DNA from: Gammaproteobacteria bacterium
Lineage (GTDB): Bacteria > Pseudomonadota > Gammaproteobacteria > Chromatiales > Sedimenticolaceae
Assembly (NCBI GenBank): GCA_020445245.1
Contig: JAGRHB010000003.1
Location: 1-25,233 of the forward strand
Length of the DNA: 25,233 bases
Reading direction: 5' to 3'
Shown here: positions 15,616 to 23,277 of the stretch, one piece after another
Position numbering within the stretch: the first letter of the stretch is position 1
Layout of the letters: every line of letters starts with the position of its first letter
Notes under the pieces: model-generated
The model's input: only the letters and a program-made list of their open reading frames with translations
The model's database searches: none
Told to the model about the DNA's origin: nothing
Made by a program: the position numbers and the translations under genes

Positions 15616-16504
15616 GTCGGCTGTTCCTGTCATGTGGTATGCGGTCGATGTGCCAATGCGGTCCTGCCCAGGACCAGAATGCCTCGCAACTGTCGATGCT
15701 TGCCGGCGGGACTTGCTGCCCCAGGTGTCGCCAGGCGGCTACAAGGCCCTGCACCGGATCGGCGGAGTCGACCGGATGGGCGAGGTCGCGCTTGCTGAGT
15801 TTGTGTCCGTCTTTGCCCATTACCAGCGGGATATGGGCATAACGTGGAATCCGGTAGTCCAGCCGTCGCTGTAACGCGATCTGGCGGGGCGTGGACCAGA
15901 GCAGATCGGCGCCGCGGACGATGTCGGTGATACCCTGCGCCTGATCGTCTACCACCACCGCCAGTTGGTAGGCGAAATAGCCGTCGATGCGGCGGATGAC
16001 GAAGTCGCCGACCTCATCTTCCAGGTTGTGCCCGGTCTCACCAACGATGCGGTCGTGAAACCGGATCACCTCGTCACCGACCAAGAAACGCCAGGCGGCC
16101 ATCACGTCTGACGGAGGCGGTGAGCCGCGGCAGGTCCTGGGATAGACGAAACCATCGCAACCGGGACGGGCAATCGCAGCGATGGCCCTGCGGCTGCAGC
16201 TGCAGCGGTAGGCGGCTCCCAGTCCGATCAGTCGGTCAAGTGCCTCCTGGTAGAGGTGCCCGCGTTCACTCTGGCGCACCGGTTCCTGATCGGGAGACAT
16301 GCCGAATGCGCGCAGATCGGACAGAATCGATTGTTCAGACCCGCTCCTGGTCCGGGTCTCGTCGACATCCTCGATCCGGATCAGCCATTCGCCGTTTTGA
16401 TGGCGTGCGTCGGCATGGCTGGCGACAGCCGCGACCAGCGAGCCAAAATGCAGTAATCCAGTCGGTGAAGGGGCAAAGCGCCCGCGGTATACGGGTGACG
16501 GCAT
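15593..16504 (-). CDS. gluQ: Glutamyl-Q tRNA(Asp) synthetase
   Basis: Predicted 303-aa enzyme that charges queuosine in tRNA-Asp with glutamate. It is a truncated GluRS-like catalytic core without the anticodon-binding domain. The class I signatures are FAPSPTGLLHFGSL (residues 10-23, the HIGH equivalent) and KLSKRD (the KMSKS equivalent). The zinc site is visible as C101, C103, Y121 and C125. Linkage to dksA, with its start 17 bp after the dksA stop, is the usual gammaproteobacterial arrangement. Its 3' end overlaps the globin start. I see no missing catalytic motif. Confidence 0.95.
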   Translation of the reverse strand: MPSPVYRGRFAPSPTGLLHFGSLVAAVASHADARHQNGEWLIRIEDVDETRTRSGSEQSILSDLRAFGMSPDQEPVRQSERGHLYQEALDRLIGLGAAYRCSCSRRAIAAIARPGCDGFVYPRTCRGSPPPSDVMAAWRFLVGDEVIRFHDRIVGETGHNLEDEVGDFVIRRIDGYFAYQLAVVVDDQAQGITDIVRGADLLWSTPRQIALQRRLDYRIPRYAHIPLVMGKDGHKLSKRDLAHPVDSADPVQGLVAAWRHLGQQVPPASIDSCEAFWSWAGPHWHIDRIPHDRNSRHERTESL

Positions 16505-16521
16505 TGCTCAGGTGCGGCGGA

Positions 16522-16956
16522 TCAGCCCTGCTGACGTTCGAGAGCTTCCTGCTTGGTCTTGCAGTCGATACAAAGGTCAGCCGTCGGACGGGCTTCCAGT
16601 CGTCCGATGCCGATCTCGACGCCACAGGATTCGCAATATCCGTAGTCATGTTCGTCGAGTTTCTTCAGTGCCTTGTCGATCTTGCTGAGCAGTTTGCGTT
16701 CGCGCTCGCGGGTCCGCAGCTCCATACCCATATCCGACTCCTGCGATGCACGGTCGTTCGGGTCCGGGCAATGCACCGAGTCCACTTTCATGTGATCGAC
16801 CGTGCGATCCACCTCTTCCATGAGGTCACGGCGCCAGCTGTTGAGGATGCTGCGAAAATGCGACTCCTGATCCGCACTCATATACGGCTCACCTTCCTGT
16901 GGCTGATAGGGTGCGATGCCAAGCTTGTCCGTCGGCGGAGTGAGTTCAGGGCTCAT
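16522..16956 (-). CDS. dksA: RNA polymerase-binding transcription factor DksA
   Basis: Predicted 144-aa stringent-response cofactor acting with ppGpp through the RNA polymerase secondary channel. The coiled-coil tip motif DPNDRASQE has both acidic residues (D65 and D68). The zinc finger has Cys 108, 111, 129 and 132 within YGYCESCGVEIGIGRLEARP and the following TADLCIDC. Start ATG 16956 is preceded by GAGG with nine bases of spacing, and the length then matches E. coli DksA closely. An upstream in-frame ATG at 17046 would add 30 residues translated across the promoter region, which is unlikely. Confidence 0.96.
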   Translation of the reverse strand: MSPELTPPTDKLGIAPYQPQEGEPYMSADQESHFRSILNSWRRDLMEEVDRTVDHMKVDSVHCPDPNDRASQESDMGMELRTRERERKLLSKIDKALKKLDEHDYGYCESCGVEIGIGRLEARPTADLCIDCKTKQEALERQQG

Positions 16957-16984
16957 GATCTGGAACCTCGGAAACGACGGGAAC

Positions 16985-17013
16985 AAATTAACATTCACAG
17001 ATGTTAAGGGCAA
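16985..17013 (-). promoter_or_regulatory. Probable dksA promoter with embedded dyad
   Basis: On the minus strand TTGCCC (17013-17008) and TAATTT (16990-16985) are separated by 17 bp, a plausible sigma70 promoter ending 28 bp before the dksA ATG. Inside it lies a perfect inverted repeat, TTAACAT (16988-16994) and ATGTTAA (17001-17007), with a 6-nt centre (TCACAG on the plus strand). Its position would suit an operator controlling dksA or the divergent HAD gene. The regulator is unknown. Confidence 0.5.
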
Positions 17014-17065
17014 TTTCGACGTGAATTTCGGTAAGCTCGCCGCCAAATGTTTACTGGAGTCAATT

Positions 17066-17845
17066 GTGTACCGACCAAATGCGTTGATTTTCGATGTCGA
17101 TGGGACGCTCGCGGATACCGAGCGGGATGGTCACCGCGTGGCGTTCAACCGCGCATTTGGCGAGGCCGGGCTGGATTGGGACTGGTCAGTCGATTTGTAT
17201 GGCCGATTGTTGAGTGTCACGGGTGGCAAGGAGCGCATTCAGTATTTCCTGGATGAGTTTCACAGATCGTTCCGGCGACCTGAAGATCTCAACGGTTTTA
17301 TTGCCGATTTGCACCGCAGCAAGACCAGGCACTACATGGCCATGATGGCCGAAGGGGCCATCCCTCTACGTCCCGGGGTGCGCCGTCTGCTCGAGGAGGC
17401 CCGCGCGGCCGGTGTTCGCCTCGCTATCGCCACCACCACGACACCGGAAAATGTCACGGCATTGATTGGCAGCACATTGCCCGCTGGGGCCGTGGGTTGG
17501 TTCGAAGTGATCGGGGCGGGTGACATCGTGGAAAGGAAAAAACCGGCGCCGGATATCTATTCATGGGTGCTGCAGCAGATGAGTCTCAAACCGCAGGAGG
17601 TCATGGCATTCGAGGATTCGGCACACGGGGTGACGGCGGCGCACCAGGCCGGGATTTCGCAGATCGTGGTCACCGTCAACGACTACACCCGCTCGCAGGA
17701 TTTTGCCGATGCAGCGGTCGTCCTGGATCACCTTGGCGAGTGCGATTCACCGGCGACGGCGCTTGCCGGCGAGGCGCCGCGGGACGGCGTGGTGAACCTG
17801 TCCTACCTCGAAATGTTGTTCAATGCTGAAAGGATCGAGGTGTGA
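17066..17845 (+). CDS. HAD-superfamily phosphatase (CbbY-like)
   Basis: Predicted 259-aa soluble phosphatase acting on a small phosphorylated metabolite. Motif I is DVDGTLADTE, with nucleophile Asp10 and acid/base Asp12. Motif II lies in LAIATTTTPEN. The motif III lysine is in ERKKPAPDIY (K158/K159), and motif IV is FEDSAHG. An alpha-helical cap at ~20-95 fits the CbbY/phosphoglucomutase-like subfamily; CbbY proteins act on sugar bisphosphates such as xylulose-1,5-bisphosphate. I chose the GTG at 17066 because TGGAG precedes it with good spacing and the product then begins just before the first strand. It overlaps the aminotransferase gene by 4 bp. Confidence 0.88.
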   Translation: MYRPNALIFDVDGTLADTERDGHRVAFNRAFGEAGLDWDWSVDLYGRLLSVTGGKERIQYFLDEFHRSFRRPEDLNGFIADLHRSKTRHYMAMMAEGAIPLRPGVRRLLEEARAAGVRLAIATTTTPENVTALIGSTLPAGAVGWFEVIGAGDIVERKKPAPDIYSWVLQQMSLKPQEVMAFEDSAHGVTAAHQAGISQIVVTVNDYTRSQDFADAAVVLDHLGECDSPATALAGEAPRDGVVNLSYLEMLFNAERIEV

Positions 17846-19017
17846 CAGAGGTCGCCCAACGAATGCACGCGATCGCCCCGTTTCGTGTGATGGAGATCCT
17901 GGCCCGTGCGCGTGCAATGGAGGCGGCGGGGCGCGATATCGTGCACATGGAAATCGGTGAGCCGGATTTCGTGACACCGCAGCCTGTCATCGATGCCGGC
18001 ATCGCATCGCTTCGCGACGGTCTGACGCACTACACCGCTGCCGCCGGCCTGCCAAGATTGCGCGAGGCCATCGCCGCCTATTACCGGCAACGCTTCGCCG
18101 TGACGGTAGATCCGGCGCACATCATCATCACGCCGGGTTCCTCGGGGGCATTGCAATTGGTGCTGGGGGCGCTGGTGAATCCGGGCGACGAAGTGCTGCT
18201 GACGGACCCCGGTTATCCCTGCAATCGGCACATGGTCAGCCTGTTCGGCGGTATCCCGGTGCCTATTCCCGTGGCAGCCGACAATGGCTTCACGGTGTCA
18301 CCGCAACAACTGCGCGATGCCATTACGGCTCGGACCCGGGCGCTGATGGTGGCCTCTCCGGCGAATCCGACAGGCAATCTGATCGGGATCGAGGAACTGG
18401 GTCGACTTCACGCAGTATTGCGGGACAATGAACAGAGTGTGCTGGTCTGTGACGAGATCTACCAGGGACTGCAATACGACAGTGCGGTTGAGACAGCCCT
18501 TGCGCTGGGTGGCGACAACGTTGTCGTGATCAACAGTTTCTCGAAATATTTCGGTATGACCGGGTGGCGCGTTGGGTGGGCGGTGGTACCCGGGTGGCTG
18601 ATCGAACCGATGGAACGCCTGGCCCAGAACATCTTCCTCGCAGCACCGACGCCGGCACAGCATGCGGCTGTTGCCGCATTCAGTCCCGCGAGCATTGAGA
18701 TCCTGGAGGCGAGGCGGCGTGAATTCCAGCTCAGGCGTGATTTCCTGTTCGACGCCGTCGACCAACTTGGCTTCGCAATGACCGAAAAGCCGCTTGGTGC
18801 CTTCTACCTCTATGCCGATGCCGGCGCTTTCACCGACGACAGTGCCGGATTCGCAGAGCAACTCCTGGCGTCTGCCGGCGTGGCCGTCACGCCCGGCCTG
18901 GACTTCGGCAGCAACTGTCCTGAACGATATGTGCGTTTTGCCTACACGACCGCGCTCGACCGGTTGGAGACAGGAATGGAGAGGCTGCGCAAGTTTCTAC
19001 GTGCTGGCGCCGGCTGA
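17842..19017 (+). CDS. Class I/II PLP-dependent aminotransferase (AspC/AlaA-like)
   Basis: Predicted 391-aa cytosolic enzyme transferring amino groups between an amino acid and a 2-oxo acid. Fold-type I features in order: MEIGEPDF and GLTHYT (substrate-binding N-terminus), TPGSSGALQLVL (cofactor phosphate-binding turn), ASPANPTGN, CDEIYQGL (Asp contacting the pyridine nitrogen), and SFSKYFGMTGWRVGW with the PLP lysine at K235. RFAYTT near the C-terminus holds the carboxylate-binding Arg. The GTG start overlaps the preceding stop (GTGA), so it is translationally coupled to the phosphatase. Substrate cannot be assigned from sequence alone. Its stop codon abuts the cysZ stop. Confidence 0.9.
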   Translation: MTEVAQRMHAIAPFRVMEILARARAMEAAGRDIVHMEIGEPDFVTPQPVIDAGIASLRDGLTHYTAAAGLPRLREAIAAYYRQRFAVTVDPAHIIITPGSSGALQLVLGALVNPGDEVLLTDPGYPCNRHMVSLFGGIPVPIPVAADNGFTVSPQQLRDAITARTRALMVASPANPTGNLIGIEELGRLHAVLRDNEQSVLVCDEIYQGLQYDSAVETALALGGDNVVVINSFSKYFGMTGWRVGWAVVPGWLIEPMERLAQNIFLAAPTPAQHAAVAAFSPASIEILEARRREFQLRRDFLFDAVDQLGFAMTEKPLGAFYLYADAGAFTDDSAGFAEQLLASAGVAVTPGLDFGSNCPERYVRFAYTTALDRLETGMERLRKFLRAGAG

Positions 19018-19746
19018 TCACGCTGTTTGTGGCCGCAGGTCGTCGACCCATAGCTGCGTTGCACCGGCCACGGCGGCCGGCATGGCGGCGAACTGCAATA
19101 CCGGTATGAGCATCATCGTGGTTACGCCGGCGCCGAAGGCCAATGCCTTGAACCGCCTGCGCCGCAGGTGATCGCGTTGCTGATGTGGCCGCAGTGCGTG
19201 ATTACCCATCGGGTAGTCGGCATACTCGATCGCCAGAAACCAGAACCCGAATACCAACCAACCGATCGTCGCCAGGATATTGACTCCCGGCACGAAGAAC
19301 AGGATGAGCAACGGCAGCGCCCGGCTTACGAGGTAGAAAATCTTGCCAAGCTCGCCTGCCACGGCCGGTACGATGGCGCGCAGCAAAGACTCGTCACTGT
19401 CGGCCGGCAGCGCCCCGGTTAATTTTTCTTCTACCCGTGCCGCTAACATGGCATTGAACGGCGCCGCGATCAGGTTCGCGATCAGCGTGAAGCCGTAGAA
19501 TACGGCCAAAGCATAGGCGGCAGCGAATAGGATCCAGAGAAGCCAGCGCACGAACTCGAGCCAGCTGTGCTGCGGCAGCCACTCGTTCATAAAATCGTCG
19601 AAGTAGCCGCCAGCAAGATAGGCCAGGCCAGCAAACAGGGCGATGTTGATCAGCAGTGGAACCAGCACATAGCGACGCAAGCCGGGCTTGAGCATCAGGC
19701 GCAGGCCCTGAAACGGAAGGAAAAAGCCGCTGATGGCCGAGAGCAT
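19018..19746 (-). CDS. cysZ: CysZ-like sulfate permease (EI24 family)
   Basis: Predicted 242-aa inner-membrane protein with several hydrophobic helices: YVLVPLLINIALFAGLAYLA, a Trp/Leu-rich segment WLLWILFAAAYALAVF, then PLLILFFVPGVNILATIGWL. The motif IAAPFNAMLAARVEE and the FWFLAIEYADYPM pattern match CysZ, which mediates sulfate uptake for cysteine synthesis. Start ATG 19746 has AAGGA upstream. It is convergent with the aminotransferase with no intervening base between stop codons. Confidence 0.88.
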   Translation of the reverse strand: MLSAISGFFLPFQGLRLMLKPGLRRYVLVPLLINIALFAGLAYLAGGYFDDFMNEWLPQHSWLEFVRWLLWILFAAAYALAVFYGFTLIANLIAAPFNAMLAARVEEKLTGALPADSDESLLRAIVPAVAGELGKIFYLVSRALPLLILFFVPGVNILATIGWLVFGFWFLAIEYADYPMGNHALRPHQQRDHLRRRRFKALAFGAGVTTMMLIPVLQFAAMPAAVAGATQLWVDDLRPQTA

Positions 19747-19843
19747 GACAAGTCCTTGCGGTGATGGCCTGGAGGCGGCATTTTAACGCGGGCAGCGGTT
19801 GCTTCGGCGAGTTTGTCGGGATTTCGCTATGCATTCAGGTTCA

Positions 19844-19886
19844 TATAGAATTCGCCGCTACAAGCGCTTGTGTCGCAAGCTTTTTT
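19844..19886 (+). promoter_or_regulatory. Palindrome and terminator-like hairpin upstream of the exopolysaccharide genes
   Basis: TATAGAAT (19844-19851) is a possible -10. Just after it ACAAGCGCTTGT (19860-19871) is a perfect 12-bp palindrome. Overlapping it, GCTTG (19866-19870) can instead pair with CAAGC (19876-19880) and is followed by TTTTTT (19881-19886), a small intrinsic-terminator shape. No good -35 is visible. The two exclusive structures suggest an operator or attenuator for the operon starting at 19972. This is inference. Confidence 0.4.
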
Positions 19887-19971
19887 GCAGAAGTTTGAGT
19901 ACACTCCCGGGGCCGTTCACGGCGGCGCGACACTGATACGACGGACTGCGACCATGATAGAGAGGACTGAT

Positions 19972-20613
19972 ATGACGAATCTCCTTAAACTAGCGCGTTT
20001 GACCCCGTTGCTGGGCGCTCTGGCAGGAGGGGCGCTGCTCACGGGATGTGCGTCGCAGACCGGTGCGCGCCCGGAGTTGCCGCCGGCGAGCGGTGATGCC
20101 CAGTATTCCACGCGTTACCGGATCGCCCCCGGCGACAATGTGCAGATCTTCGTGTGGCGCAATCCCGAGGTGAGCACCTCGGTCCCGGTGCGTCCGGATG
20201 GCCTGTTGTCGGCGCCGCTGCTCGAAGAAGTCCCCGCAGCGGGCAAGACGCCGGCGGAGCTGGCGCGTGACCTCGAGGCCGAGCTTTCGACCTACCTGCG
20301 TGACCCGCTGGTGACGGTGATCGTCGATGCATTCGTCGGGACCTTCCGTGAGCAGATCCGTGTCGTGGGTGAAGCGACCCAGCCGCGGGCGATGCTGTAC
20401 AACGATTCAATGACGCTGCTGGACGTGATGATTCAGTCAGGCGGACTGACGGACTTCGCAGACGGCAACAATTCGACGCTGGTTCGGGTCGTCGATGGCA
20501 AACAGGAAGAATTTCGACTGCGGTTGGACGACCTGCTCCGCGATGGCGATATCACTGCTAACGTCGATATGCGTCCGGGCGACGTGATCATCGTTCCGGA
20601 AGCATGGTTCTAA
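19972..20613 (+). CDS. Polysaccharide export lipoprotein (Wza/EpsA-like, XrtA-associated)
   Basis: Predicted 213-aa outer-membrane lipoprotein. The signal peptide ends in lipobox LLTGC with Cys26. The poly-export domain starts at YRIAPGDNVQIFVWRNPE and runs through VSTSVPVRPDGLLSAPLL, with a soluble ligand-binding beta-grasp region (IRVVGEATQPRAMLYNDSMT, then LLDVMIQSGGLTDFADGN). The short length matches export proteins of exosortase-linked clusters rather than full-length Wza. Start ATG 19972 has GAGAGG six bases upstream; an in-frame ATG at 19954 lacks one. It begins an operon of closely packed export genes. Confidence 0.9.
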   Translation: MTNLLKLARLTPLLGALAGGALLTGCASQTGARPELPPASGDAQYSTRYRIAPGDNVQIFVWRNPEVSTSVPVRPDGLLSAPLLEEVPAAGKTPAELARDLEAELSTYLRDPLVTVIVDAFVGTFREQIRVVGEATQPRAMLYNDSMTLLDVMIQSGGLTDFADGNNSTLVRVVDGKQEEFRLRLDDLLRDGDITANVDMRPGDVIIVPEAWF

Positions 20614-20629
20614 GAAGAGACAGTCAAGG

Positions 20630-22228
20630 ATGCATGAAGTAGTCGTCCTTCTGCTGCGGTACGCCAGGGGAACCTGGCGTTTCCGTTGGTGGATGCTTGG
20701 AATCGCGTGGGCCGTCAGCATCGTTGGCTGGTCGGTGGTCGCCAAACTGCCGGACCAGTACGAGGCATCAGCGCGCGTCTTTGTCGACACGACGTCGGTG
20801 CTGCGACCGCTGCTGCAGGGTATCGCGATCAATACCGGTGATACGCAGCAGAAAATATTCCTGATGACGCGGACCTTGTTGAGTCGGCCGAACCTGGAAA
20901 AGGTCATGCGAATGACCGACCTCGATCTGCAGGCGACGACCGAGGCCGACAAGGACGAAATCATCGAAGATCTGAAAAAGAAGATCACTTTTTCGGGCAC
21001 GTCGCGTGAGAATCTCTACACCATCAGTTACGAAGACGACTCGCCGGACCTGGCCAAGTTGGTCGTCAAGTCCCTGCTCACCATTTTTATGGAGAGCAAC
21101 CTCGGCGAAGTGCGCAAGGACCAGGACACGGCAGCACAGTTCCTCGAGCAGCAGAAAGCCGAGTACGAGCGTCGGATGCGTGAGTTGGAGACTGAACTGA
21201 CGCGTTTCAAGCAGCGCAACCTCACCCTGCTGCCCGAGGGCTCAGGTGGTTACTACGACCGCATCCGCGAGGGCAAGGGCCAGATCGAGGCAGTCAGGCT
21301 GGAGATCTCGGTGCTCGAGGAACGACTCGAGACCACGCGCCGCCAGGTCGAGGGCGAGGAACCTTCGTTCGGGCTTGGTCCGGCACCGGAGACGGCGTTT
21401 ACTGCCGAGACCGGTGATATCGACCGTCGCATCCAGTCCATCCAGTTGCGTCTGGATGAGCTCAGCATCAAGTACACCGACCGCCACCCCGACGTGATCC
21501 AGATGAAGAAGTCACTGGAAGATCTGAATGGGCAGCGCGCCCAGATCATCGCGCAGGCGCGGCGTAATGCACCTCAGGGCGACGGCTCCGCGTACAACGT
21601 GGACAAGAACCCCATCTACCAGCAGATGCGCATCTCGATGGCCCAGCTCGAGGCCGATGTGGCCGCGAAGAAACGGCTGCTGTCGGAGTACGAGGCGCAG
21701 GTGGCCGAGCTTGAGGGATCCATCGACAAGGTGCTTGCGCTCGAGGCGGAGCGACGCGACCTGATGAGCGACTACGAAATCGCGAAAAAGAACCACGGGG
21801 TGCTCGAGAGCCGCCTGGAGTCTGCGAAGCTCGGTCGCAAGGCTGACAACAGCTCGGACAACGTGCGCTTCCGGGTGGTCGATCCACCACGTGCCCCGAC
21901 CGTGCCGAGTGGTCCCAACAGGGTGCTGTACAGTTCGCTGATCCTGCTTGCCGGGCTTGCTGTCGGGTTTGGTGTCGCTTTCCTGATGTCACAGTTCCGT
22001 CCCACGTTCGACGAGCGTCAGATGCTCAGTGACTCGCTCGGACTGCCCGTGCTTGGCAGCGTGAACATGGTGTGGACGTCCGATCAGATTCGCGCCCGCA
22101 AGGTTCGCAATGTCAGCTTTGTGCTGACATTGAGCGGCTTGCTGCTGACCTTTGGTGTGGTGCTTGCGCTTTACCAGTTCAATATCGAGCTGCTCCCGCG
22201 GCTGGCTCAATCGCTAAACCTGGCATAA
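20630..22228 (+). CDS. Polysaccharide chain-length determinant (Wzz/GNVR type, XrtA-associated)
   Basis: Predicted 532-aa inner-membrane co-polymerase controlling glycan length and docking the tyrosine kinase. Transmembrane segments lie at ~19-38, ~433-452 and ~495-516. The N-terminal Wzz domain holds LPDQYEASARVFVDTTSVLR. A long periplasmic coiled coil spans roughly residues 160-410 (QQKAEYERRMRELETELTRF). A GNVR-like segment with VVDPPRAPTVPSGPNR precedes the second membrane helix, a Pro-rich motif typical of the family. The third transmembrane helix is consistent with XrtA-type chain-length proteins. It starts 16 bp after the lipoprotein gene. Confidence 0.9.
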   Translation: MHEVVVLLLRYARGTWRFRWWMLGIAWAVSIVGWSVVAKLPDQYEASARVFVDTTSVLRPLLQGIAINTGDTQQKIFLMTRTLLSRPNLEKVMRMTDLDLQATTEADKDEIIEDLKKKITFSGTSRENLYTISYEDDSPDLAKLVVKSLLTIFMESNLGEVRKDQDTAAQFLEQQKAEYERRMRELETELTRFKQRNLTLLPEGSGGYYDRIREGKGQIEAVRLEISVLEERLETTRRQVEGEEPSFGLGPAPETAFTAETGDIDRRIQSIQLRLDELSIKYTDRHPDVIQMKKSLEDLNGQRAQIIAQARRNAPQGDGSAYNVDKNPIYQQMRISMAQLEADVAAKKRLLSEYEAQVAELEGSIDKVLALEAERRDLMSDYEIAKKNHGVLESRLESAKLGRKADNSSDNVRFRVVDPPRAPTVPSGPNRVLYSSLILLAGLAVGFGVAFLMSQFRPTFDERQMLSDSLGLPVLGSVNMVWTSDQIRARKVRNVSFVLTLSGLLLTFGVVLALYQFNIELLPRLAQSLNLA

Positions 22229-22230
22229 CC

Positions 22231-23277
22231 ATGAGCATTATCGAGAAAGCAGTCGACAAGATGATGGGCAAGCTGGAAGGCGCGGCCCAGGGCAGCCCCA
22301 AGGCCAAGGATCCGGACCCGGATCTCGGTGCGTCGCCGATGCCCGAAACGGTCCCGGTCGAGACGGCGGCCGATGTCATACAGGAGGAGGCCCCGCAGGT
22401 CCAGATGCCGGCATCGGCCCGGACCGAAGAGAAGATCGCAGCGGATGTCACCTCCGGAAGTGACGGGGATTATTCGACGGCACGGGCCGCTGCCGATCTG
22501 GAGTTTGCCGGCGAAAGCTATTTGAGCATCAAATCGCTTGGACTGGAGGGGGTTTTGTCGCCGGACTCGGAGCGTAGTCGTAGCGCTGAAGAGTACCGGA
22601 TGATCAAGCGGCCGCTGCTGACGCGCGCGTTTGGACACAACGCGATCGGCGAGACCCATCGCAACCTGATCATGGTGACCAGTTCGGTGGAAGGTGAAGG
22701 AAAGACCTTCAGTTCGCTGAACCTTGCAATTTCCATCGCGATGGAGATGGACCGTACGGTGCTGCTGGTCGATTCCGACCTTGCGAAGCCTGGGTTGTCG
22801 CGCCTGCTGAAGATCAACAATCTGCCGGGTTTGACCGATCGGCTGATCGATGACGATCTGGATCTGAAGAACCTGTTGGTGAAAACCGACATCCCGAAGT
22901 TTTCTGTACTGCCGGCAGGGCGCCGGCACCGCCGTTCAACCGAACTGCTGGCCAGCAATACCATGCGCAACCTGCTGGACGAGCTGGCCCTGCGATATTC
23001 CGACCGCGTGGTCCTGTTCGATTCGCCGCCGCTGCTCGCCACCAGTGAGGCCAGTGTATTGGCCGAACAGATGGGCCAGATCTGCCTCGTCGTCGAGTCG
23101 GCGGTGACGCCTCAATTCCTGGTGCAGGACGCGCTGGCGCGCCTGAGCTCGGTGGACAACGTCTCCCTGATCCTGAACAAGTGCAAACCGGACCTCTTCA
23201 TTGGCAAGTACGGCTACGGTTATGGCTATGGATATGGCTACGGCTATGGCTACGGTTATGGAAATGACGAGCGATAA
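22231..23277 (+). CDS. Bacterial tyrosine autokinase (CpsD/CapB-like, XrtA-associated)
   Basis: Predicted 348-aa cytosolic BY-kinase that phosphorylates tyrosines in its own tail and works with the chain-length protein. Residues 1-115 are a Pro/Ala/Glu-rich linker. Walker A is SVEGEGKT (152-159), Walker A' is LLVDSD (178-183) and Walker B is VVLFDSPP (260-267). The C-terminus (327-344) is nine uninterrupted Tyr-Gly pairs, an unusually regular tyrosine cluster. Start ATG 22231 lies 2 bases after the preceding stop and begins MSIIEKAVDK, the usual start in this family. An in-frame upstream ATG at 22072 lies inside the previous gene. Confidence 0.92.
   Translation: MSIIEKAVDKMMGKLEGAAQGSPKAKDPDPDLGASPMPETVPVETAADVIQEEAPQVQMPASARTEEKIAADVTSGSDGDYSTARAAADLEFAGESYLSIKSLGLEGVLSPDSERSRSAEEYRMIKRPLLTRAFGHNAIGETHRNLIMVTSSVEGEGKTFSSLNLAISIAMEMDRTVLLVDSDLAKPGLSRLLKINNLPGLTDRLIDDDLDLKNLLVKTDIPKFSVLPAGRRHRRSTELLASNTMRNLLDELALRYSDRVVLFDSPPLLATSEASVLAEQMGQICLVVESAVTPQFLVQDALARLSSVDNVSLILNKCKPDLFIGKYGYGYGYGYGYGYGYGYGNDER
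23209..23262 (+). repeat. Hexanucleotide (TAYGGN)x9 repeat encoding the Tyr-Gly tail
   Basis: Nine consecutive 6-bp units, each TAC or TAT followed by GGC, GGT or GGA, with no interruption. Copy-number change by slippage would add or remove Tyr-Gly pairs in frame. The synonymous third positions are mixed, so the tract is not a perfect microsatellite. The end of the repeat overlaps the start region of the next gene. Confidence 0.95.

Noticed and set aside
19015..19020. Stop codons of the aminotransferase and cysZ directly adjacent
   Set aside because: Convergent genes with no spacer are uncommon but not remarkable. Both reading frames look intact, and no shared terminator can be called.
19870..19890. 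Possible sigma54 promoter ending in TTTTGCA upstream of the exopolysaccharide genes
   Set aside because: The -24 element has GC rather than the required GG ten bases before the -12 GC, and the flanking match to TGGCAC is poor.
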